Shown here: one piece after another, positions 52,304 through 58,169 of the stretch
Layout of the letters: every line of letters starts with the position of its first letter
Position numbering within the stretch: the stretch's first letter is position 1
Source of the DNA: CAZFZT01 sp964523675
Lineage (GTDB): Bacteria > Planctomycetota > Phycisphaerae > Phycisphaerales > SM1A02
Length of the DNA stretch: 58,169 bases
Assembly: GCA_964523675.1 (NCBI GenBank)
Contig: CAZFZT010000013.1
Coordinates: forward strand, 1-58,169
Reading direction: 5' to 3'
The notes under the pieces: generated by a model
What the model saw: the letters and a program-made list of their open reading frames with translations, nothing else
Databases searched by the model: none
Told to the model about the DNA's origin: nothing
Program-made: the position numbers and the translations under genes

Positions 52304-55300
52304 TCGAACACGGCGCCGGCTGCTTGTGCTCGGCATCGCGTTGCTCATCACTGGCGCCTGCTTCCTGACGTTCTTCGTTGTGCGGGAGAGTGCACGGCAG
52401 CGATCTCTCCTCGAAGCTCGTGCACAAGGGCTGGAGCAGTACGAGCGCGGCGAGTATGAAGCGGCGCTTCCGAACCTCTCCCGTGTGGTGCGCCATGATC
52501 CGGCGGATATGGAGGCGCTTCTGGCGTTCGCGGCCGCTCGATCCAAGGTGCCCACTGAAAACAACCGGCACCTTGCTGAATCCATTTCGCTGTATAGCGC
52601 GGCGATCTTCCATGAACCGCAGAATATGACAGCCCTTGAGGGGCTCCTGGCGTTGCAGGAGCGAGCGGGACGTCGAGTCGAATGGCTTGACACCGCCGAT
52701 CACATTCTCGCGATTGAACCGGATCATGTGGAAGCGCTGCGTCTGAAGGCGCTCGGTCACGCAGCCGGGTCCGACCTTGCCGCTGCGCAGGACTGGGCAT
52801 CTCGGCTCATTGCGATCGAGCCCGAAGTGCTGAGGTGGCGCGTTCTCATCCTGCAACTTCTCCGTGAGGCGGGCGCATCAACCGGCGATCTCATCACGAT
52901 GTGTGAGCAATGGATCGACGAGTCGCGGCGATCTGAGCGCGCCCTTGACGGACGTTTTCACATGCTGAAGGCGGGCATTCTCCTCACAGCAGGCGAGCGC
53001 GATCGCGCAAAGGAGATGGCCCGCATCGCTGCCTCGCCCGAGCATGGTGCTGCCGCTCCTGAAGTCCTTGAGAATCTACTTTCCCTGCTCGATGCATTGC
53101 AGTTGCAGGAAGAGGCCCACGCGCTCGCCACGCAGACGCAATCGCAGTTTGCCGACGCCCATTGGCCGCACGAGGCCGTAGCCAGGCGACATTGGCAACA
53201 TGGCCACGCCGACGCTGCTCTTGAAGCAATTGACCACGTGCGCCAGACGCTTGGGCAGTTGAATGTTTCGCTCATGCGGCTTGAAGTTCTGCTTCTCGTG
53301 CAGAAGAACGAGATCAGCCGTGCTGAGAACGTTCTCGCCACGCTCGACGCGCTCTCCGCCACACGTTCCGTTGACGATCGCGATGCTCATCGTGCATGGA
53401 TTGAGGCGGTTCGCACTCGCATTGCCGTTGAAAATGATGAGACCGAGCATCTCTGGCGCGATGCCACTGAGGTCTATCGACATTGCCTCGCGCTCGCTCC
53501 AGATGATCCGCTACTGCACTATCTCATTGGTGAGGCGCAGTTGCAGCTTGGAGAATTTGAGCTTGCGCGATCACATTTTGAGCGGGCCGTGAGCAACGAT
53601 CCGAACTGGCTGGCCGCGCAGCTGCTTCACGCCGAAACGCTGTTGCGCCTGGGGCGAAGCGAGATGGCCGCCCGATTGACCGCCGATCTGGTGCGGCGCA
53701 TCGAAGATCCACCGTTCGGCTTGTATGTGCTGTTCGCGCGGGCGTGGATGACCAGCGGCTTGACCGCTCGTGAACTGGGTATCGTTGCTACGGGGGACTC
53801 TGCAGCGGGACCGGACTCGCTCGATCCCGCGCACTTTCTTGAAGTGCTGCGACACAACGCCCCGCGTGGCTCTGCTGAGACGGCGCAGATTATCCAACTC
53901 CTTGTCGACCGGCTCGTCCATCAAGGAAACGACGATCGCGCAGCGGAGGTCATCGAAGAGGTTTTGATGGAGGAGCGCCCTGACGCCTCTGTCCTGATGA
54001 GCGCAGCGAAGGCAAGCGCCCGCGCGCGCCTCGGTTTCGAGCAACGATTGATCGATCGCGCTGTCGAACAGGTTGGCATGACCATTGAAGTGGCAGAGGT
54101 TCAGGCGCGATTGCTGCATCAAGCCGGCCGTTCCGCTGAAGGTCGCGGCCTGTTGGAGAATGCGCTCAAAAACACTGAAGAGGGATCTGCTGATCGCCTC
54201 CTCGCGCAGCGTGTGTTGACTGCATACCTTGTCGAAGTTGGCTCGGCGGATGCGGCTGCCGCGCTGGCTGCTCTGCTTGACCAGTCGCGTGATTCGGCCG
54301 CTGACATTGCGTTCGTACTTTCTCAACCACTGACGTGGCGACATGAGGAGCTGGCCAGGCGCGGCGTGGACATGCTTGCCAATGTGCTGGGCGACTCATC
54401 CATCCGCGTGTCACTCGCACAGGCAGCGCTGATCCTGCAGTTCGATCGTAAGGATCCTGCGCGTATGGCACGCGCTCTCGTCATGGTCAACGACGTCCTT
54501 CGGCGAACTCCTGAATCAATCGGTGCGCTGACTCTCATGAGCGCGCTGCATCTTTCTTCAACACCCCCAGACGTGGACGCAGCCGTGCGCCAGCTTCAGC
54601 GGGCAGTTCGCGCACAACCACGTCGCGCGGACCTCTACCCGCAGCTCATTGCTCTGATGCAGCGGCAAGGCAACTTCGATGCAGCACAGGGCTATCTTCA
54701 GCGGCTGGGTGAGCTCGCTGCGCGGCAGGATGAAGTTCGCTTGGTTGAATTGCAACTTCTCGAATCGCAAGGCGACTTCCAGACGATCATCTCGCGCCTC
54801 GGTGAGCAGCTTGCGTCGGGGGCGTCGGAGCAGAATCGAGCGATGCTCCTCGCGGCGCTTCACCGCGCGGACCGTCTTGACGAGGCCCATGAGATTGCAC
54901 AGACGCTGATAGAGTCGCCGCACTTGCAAGTCGAGACGCTTGAAATCGTCTCGCATTTCATGGCCGACACTGGCCAAATCGATGAAGCAATGGCACTGCT
55001 CGAAGGCCAAGCATCACTGACTGCCTTTGAGAAGCTGCTCCTCCTTGGCAAGGTACAACAACGAGCGGGACGTGACGCAGAAGCGGAGCATTCACTGCGC
55101 ACGGCGGCTCAGCTTCAGCCGGATGACGCTCGAGCATGGGACGCACTCGCGCAGCATTACATCGGCCGGGGTGCGCATCGAGAAGCGCGGGATGCAGCCC
55201 GTTCCGGCTTGAAGTCAGCCAGCGATCATCACGGTTTGCAAGCGAAGCTCGCTCTTGCATCCCTTGCCATCGGCGGCCAGTCCCGCGATGAAGCCATCTC

Positions 55301-56585
55301 GCTCATCGAACGACTTCGCCCGGAGGATCATGCGCTCGCGCACACGCTTTCGCTGTATGCGCGCATTGCGTCTCGCGCAGAGCAGGTCCCCGAGCCGCGC
55401 GACTTGGATGAGGCGTTACGTCTCGTGAACGATTATCCGGCGTGTCTTCCTGCATGGCGACTCGCCATCGCAGCCCATGCCCAGTGCGGCGCACTGGAAG
55501 AAGCAGCCGACCTCGCCGAGAGGTCCGCCCGCAGATTTCCGACGCACGCGGAACCCGCTGAACTGGCCACGCGCCTGTTCCTCCGACTCGGCCGTCGGCA
55601 GCACGCACTGTACTTGGCTGAGCAGTGGCGCGCCCGCACAAACAGTCGCACACTGGAACCGGATGCAGTCATTGCATCACTCCTTATCGACCTGGGTCGG
55701 CCGGCCGCCGCCAGCGCGCGGCTTGAGAAGCATCTCGATCGCATCGTTCGAGACCGCGTTGAACATCCTGACCATTTGCGAATCGCGCTCCGCGCGCTCC
55801 TCCACGACGGTAAGACCGACCGCGCGATCGCCATCACTGCTCCGCTCTACGAGCAGGGCGAACATTGGGCGGCAGAACTCGTCTCTGTTGCGCGAGAAAT
55901 CAAACAGGATCCGGCATCGCAACTATTGCTTCAACTCGAACACCTCGCGCCGAATGACCCGGCCATCCGCCTTGCGCTGGCGCAGGAATGGATGCGCCTG
56001 GGGGCTACCACCGAGGTCGCTGCCCATCTGGACAGGGCGGAGCGCCATGCGATTGAGGCCGCTGCATCCGGAGAGGCGCCGGCGGCGCACCTTCACCTCG
56101 TTCGCGGCCTGGTTCATGACTTTCGCAACGACCTTGAAGCAGCTGCGAGCCATTATCGAAAGGCCATCGCCATCGATCCAGACAATGCCATCGCTCTCAA
56201 CAATCTTGCCGACGTCTTGCTTCGCACCGGTGAATCGGCTCGTGAAGCGATGACGTTGTCGGCACGTGCGGCCTCGCTGCTCCCGGATCATCCGGATGTT
56301 CTCGATACGCATGCACAGGCGCTTTGTGCTGCCGGTCGTTTCGCAGAGGCAGAGCAAACTGCTGCTCGCGCGCTTCAGCAGCGGCGCGATGACGTCGGCG
56401 CGCTATTGACGCTGGCGCGAATTCAACTCGCTCAGGATCGTGCGGAGGAAGCCGCCGCGCTGTTCCATCGGGCCTCTGCTGCGATGTCTTCCTCCGCCCA
56501 CATCACCGTCCATGTCCGCACGCGACACCACGAGCTGGAGCGTGCCATACTCGCTGCTCACACTGACACGAAAGCTGATTCATAA
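52290..56585 (+). CDS. Giant membrane-anchored TPR protein of the exosortase/EPS locus
   Basis: A 1431-residue protein. One N-terminal helix (RLLVLGIALLITGACFLTFF) anchors it, and nearly everything after residue 30 is tetratricopeptide-like helical hairpins. Clear units include YERGEYEAALPNLSRVVRHD near 50 and AIAIDPDNAIALNNLADVLL near 1310. Large TPR proteins (PrsT-like) accompany exosortase loci and probably organise secretion or assembly of the polymer. It follows that model, though longer. AAGGAGGAG 5 bases before the ATG at 52290 is one of the best ribosome-binding sites in the window, so high expression is likely. The stop is 11 bases before rmlA. Confidence 0.85.
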   Translation: MKRHNRTRRRLLVLGIALLITGACFLTFFVVRESARQRSLLEARAQGLEQYERGEYEAALPNLSRVVRHDPADMEALLAFAAARSKVPTENNRHLAESISLYSAAIFHEPQNMTALEGLLALQERAGRRVEWLDTADHILAIEPDHVEALRLKALGHAAGSDLAAAQDWASRLIAIEPEVLRWRVLILQLLREAGASTGDLITMCEQWIDESRRSERALDGRFHMLKAGILLTAGERDRAKEMARIAASPEHGAAAPEVLENLLSLLDALQLQEEAHALATQTQSQFADAHWPHEAVARRHWQHGHADAALEAIDHVRQTLGQLNVSLMRLEVLLLVQKNEISRAENVLATLDALSATRSVDDRDAHRAWIEAVRTRIAVENDETEHLWRDATEVYRHCLALAPDDPLLHYLIGEAQLQLGEFELARSHFERAVSNDPNWLAAQLLHAETLLRLGRSEMAARLTADLVRRIEDPPFGLYVLFARAWMTSGLTARELGIVATGDSAAGPDSLDPAHFLEVLRHNAPRGSAETAQIIQLLVDRLVHQGNDDRAAEVIEEVLMEERPDASVLMSAAKASARARLGFEQRLIDRAVEQVGMTIEVAEVQARLLHQAGRSAEGRGLLENALKNTEEGSADRLLAQRVLTAYLVEVGSADAAAALAALLDQSRDSAADIAFVLSQPLTWRHEELARRGVDMLANVLGDSSIRVSLAQAALILQFDRKDPARMARALVMVNDVLRRTPESIGALTLMSALHLSSTPPDVDAAVRQLQRAVRAQPRRADLYPQLIALMQRQGNFDAAQGYLQRLGELAARQDEVRLVELQLLESQGDFQTIISRLGEQLASGASEQNRAMLLAALHRADRLDEAHEIAQTLIESPHLQVETLEIVSHFMADTGQIDEAMALLEGQASLTAFEKLLLLGKVQQRAGRDAEAEHSLRTAAQLQPDDARAWDALAQHYIGRGAHREARDAARSGLKSASDHHGLQAKLALASLAIGGQSRDEAISLIERLRPEDHALAHTLSLYARIASRAEQVPEPRDLDEALRLVNDYPACLPAWRLAIAAHAQCGALEEAADLAERSARRFPTHAEPAELATRLFLRLGRRQHALYLAEQWRARTNSRTLEPDAVIASLLIDLGRPAAASARLEKHLDRIVRDRVEHPDHLRIALRALLHDGKTDRAIAITAPLYEQGEHWAAELVSVAREIKQDPASQLLLQLEHLAPNDPAIRLALAQEWMRLGATTEVAAHLDRAERHAIEAAASGEAPAAHLHLVRGLVHDFRNDLEAAASHYRKAIAIDPDNAIALNNLADVLLRTGESAREAMTLSARAASLLPDHPDVLDTHAQALCAAGRFAEAEQTAARALQQRRDDVGALLTLARIQLAQDRAEEAAALFHRASAAMSSSAHITVHVRTRHHELERAILAAHTDTKADS

Positions 56586-56596
56586 GGGAGAAACAG

Positions 56597-57394
56597 ATGA
56601 AAGGCGTCGTCCTTGCGGGCGGGCTCGGCACCCGCTTACTGCCGTTGACCCGCGTCACGAACAAGCACCTTCTTCCGGTCTTCGATCAGCCGATGATCCA
56701 TTACCCGATCCATCTGCTGCTTGATGCTGGGATCAATGAGATTCTGATCGTAACCGGGGGTGAACATGCCGGCGACTTTCTCAAATTGCTGGGCAACGGC
56801 AAGCACCTGGGTATTAAAGACCTGCACTACACCTATCAGGAGGGCGAGGGCGGCATCGCCGATGCCCTCAAACTTGCCGAAGACTTCGCCGATAGCCGCA
56901 AACTCTGCGTCGTGCTTGGTGACAACATTATTGATGGCAATATTCGGCGCGCCGCTGGGGACTTCTTTACACAGCCGTCCGGCGCGAAACTGCTCCTGAA
57001 GGAGGTCTCGGATGCGCAGCGGTTCGGCGTCGCGCGCGTAGAGGACGGACGCATCGTTGAAATCCTCGAAAAGCCGCAGAATCCTCCGACGAATCTGGCG
57101 GTGACCGGCATCTATTTTTATGACGCCGATGTCTTCGATATTGCGCGCACACTTGAGCCGAGTGATCGGGGCGAGCTTGAAATCACTGACGTCAACAACG
57201 CCTACATCGAGCGCGGCGACTTGACCTATGACGTTCTCGATGGCTGGTGGACCGACGCGGGGACTTTCGAGAGTCTCTACCGGGCCACTCGGCTTGTTGC
57301 CGAGCGCGTCGCCGCCACAGACGGTGCAGAAGCCGGCCACCGCAGCAAACCAATGCCTGCTCGACACGAGCCCGAACATGCGCTTGCCTCCTGA
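56597..57394 (+). CDS. rmlA: Glucose-1-phosphate thymidylyltransferase (short form)
   Basis: A 265-residue RmlA/RfbA-like nucleotidyltransferase making dTDP-glucose from glucose 1-phosphate and dTTP, the first step to dTDP-rhamnose and other deoxysugars. The signature is intact: VVLAGGLGTRLLPLTRVTNK, HLLPVFDQPMIHYPI and VVLGDNIIDGN. Also FGVARVEDGRIVEILEKPQN, TGIYFYDADVFD and GWWTDAGTFESLYRA. It lacks the extra allosteric C-terminal helices of the longest forms and ends in a short polar tail. It is 11 bases after the TPR gene and 34 bases before rmlD. This intact enzyme contrasts with the degenerate relative at 45489. Confidence 0.94.
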   Translation: MKGVVLAGGLGTRLLPLTRVTNKHLLPVFDQPMIHYPIHLLLDAGINEILIVTGGEHAGDFLKLLGNGKHLGIKDLHYTYQEGEGGIADALKLAEDFADSRKLCVVLGDNIIDGNIRRAAGDFFTQPSGAKLLLKEVSDAQRFGVARVEDGRIVEILEKPQNPPTNLAVTGIYFYDADVFDIARTLEPSDRGELEITDVNNAYIERGDLTYDVLDGWWTDAGTFESLYRATRLVAERVAATDGAEAGHRSKPMPARHEPEHALAS

Positions 57395-57428
57395 GACGAC
57401 AAGGGAACTTCTACACGGTCCTCACAAC

Positions 57429-58169
57429 ATGATTGCCATTCACCAGAAGAAGCAGGACATCCTCATCATCGGTGCTTCGGGCATGCTCGGGCGTGACCTT
57501 CTAGCCGTGGCCCAGCGGCGCGGCAAGTGCGTTGCTGCACGCAGTGGTTCCGCTGCCCTCGACATCACCTGCCCATCCGCGGTCGATCGCTGCATGGACC
57601 AGGTGCGCCCAGCCATCGTCATCAATGCCGCTGCCTATACCAATGTCGACGGCGCCGAGTGTGACTTTGAACGTGCGCTAAGCGTCAACGGCGACGGACC
57701 CGGCATTCTCGCCCGCGCGTGTCTTGAACACAACGCGCTCCTAGTCCACTATTCCACCGACTACGTCTTCAGTGGAGCCGCCCGTCAGCCGTACCGTACC
57801 GATCAGTCGCCTGACCCGCTCAACAGTTATGGCCTGAGCAAACTCGCTGGCGAGAAGGCGGTTCTTTCCTCGGGCTGTCGTGCGCTCATCCTCCGAACGA
57901 GCTGGCTCTACGGCACGCGCGGCAAGAATTTTGTGAACACGATCCTTCGCCTTGCAGGTGAACGCGAATCGCTCGAAGTGGTCGACGATCAGCGCGGCCG
58001 GCCCACCTACTGCGCTGATCTCGCCGAGATGACCTTTGATCTCCTCGAGTCCGATGTCCTGCCGCCGAACCGTGGTCACGCGAGCCGCATTCTTCATGTC
58101 GCGAACAGCGGTCACGCCACGTGGCATGAGTTTGCTTCGCAGATCGTTGCGCTCGCGCAGTTGCCATGC
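57429..58169 (+). CDS. rmlD: dTDP-4-dehydrorhamnose reductase (partial, runs off the window)
   Basis: 247 codons of an open frame that reaches the window edge without a stop. RmlD-like short-chain reductase, making dTDP-L-rhamnose from dTDP-4-dehydrorhamnose with NAD(P)H. Seen: ILIIGASGMLGRDLL (nucleotide-binding glycines), VINAAAYTNVDGAE, VHYSTDYVFSG with the Tyr/Lys pair in PLNSYGLSKLAGEKAV, RTSWLYGTRGKNFVNTILR and DDQRGRPTYCADLAEM. Family members have about 290 residues, so some 40 to 50 residues are missing. The ATG at 57429 has no good ribosome-binding site close by. Confidence 0.92.
   Translation, partial: MIAIHQKKQDILIIGASGMLGRDLLAVAQRRGKCVAARSGSAALDITCPSAVDRCMDQVRPAIVINAAAYTNVDGAECDFERALSVNGDGPGILARACLEHNALLVHYSTDYVFSGAARQPYRTDQSPDPLNSYGLSKLAGEKAVLSSGCRALILRTSWLYGTRGKNFVNTILRLAGERESLEVVDDQRGRPTYCADLAEMTFDLLESDVLPPNRGHASRILHVANSGHATWHEFASQIVALAQLPC

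Overview
This window is a GC-rich, densely coded bacterial segment, probably from a planctomycete of the Phycisphaerae type. That assignment is inference. It rests on the dockerin-like calcium-binding repeats ending a secreted beta-helix protein, a signal peptidase I with a large inserted domain, a polyprenyl-phosphate sugar transferase with an unusual soluble N-terminal domain, and many short palindromic intergenic elements. No rRNA, tRNA or CRISPR array was seen. A run of 10 N at 39637-39646 shows that the window is a scaffold with one unresolved gap.

Layout. (1) 1-3397, plus strand: end of a proton-channel operon, with two ExbD/TolR proteins and an exported helical-repeat protein, all overlapping. 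(2) 3406-10299, minus strand: rmuC, a secreted beta-helix protein and cobalamin-dependent methionine synthase metH. (3) 10579-17583, plus strand: nuoJ, nuoK, nuoL, nuoM and nuoN, the membrane arm of respiratory complex I without its other subunits. (4) 17761-22735: aminotransferase ilvE, a small Rieske protein, rpe, lepB with its insert, a short unknown gene and an unknown membrane protein. Regions 3 and 4 are studded with repeat elements, some of which enter coding sequence. (5) 22866-24548: ettA-type ABC-F protein. (6) 42738 down to 24715, minus strand: an 18-kb run, glgE, treS-maltokinase, malQ, glgB, treZ, a GH57 protein, treY and dprA. Most junctions are 4-bp stop/start overlaps. It holds both the TreS-Mak-GlgE-GlgB route from trehalose to glucan and the TreY-TreZ route from glucan to trehalose. 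The treS reading frame has an in-frame TAA at a position where the family has tyrosine. (7) 42892-58169, plus strand: an exopolysaccharide locus of exosortase type. It contains two tiny ORFs, a NusG-like antiterminator with a TTG start, a WecG/TagA glycosyltransferase, a RmlC-like cupin, a degenerate nucleotidyltransferase-like protein, exosortase, an EpsI-domain protein, a Wzc-like fusion, a sugar transferase, a 1431-residue TPR protein, rmlA and the start of rmlD, which runs off the edge.

How the genes work together. The glucan/trehalose cluster can both store and mobilise glucan and interconvert it with trehalose, a stress protectant. The last region looks like one surface-polysaccharide programme. 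Antitermination may carry RNA polymerase through the long operon; the sugar transferase and WecG-type enzyme would build a lipid-linked glycan; the Wzz/kinase fusion would set chain length; rmlA, rmlD and perhaps the cupin would supply dTDP-deoxyhexose; exosortase and EpsI would handle sorted envelope proteins encoded elsewhere. The most unusual observations are the repeat elements that form gene ends in the nuo region, the degenerate nucleotidyltransferase in the exosortase operon, the insert in LepB and the broken treS-mak fusion.
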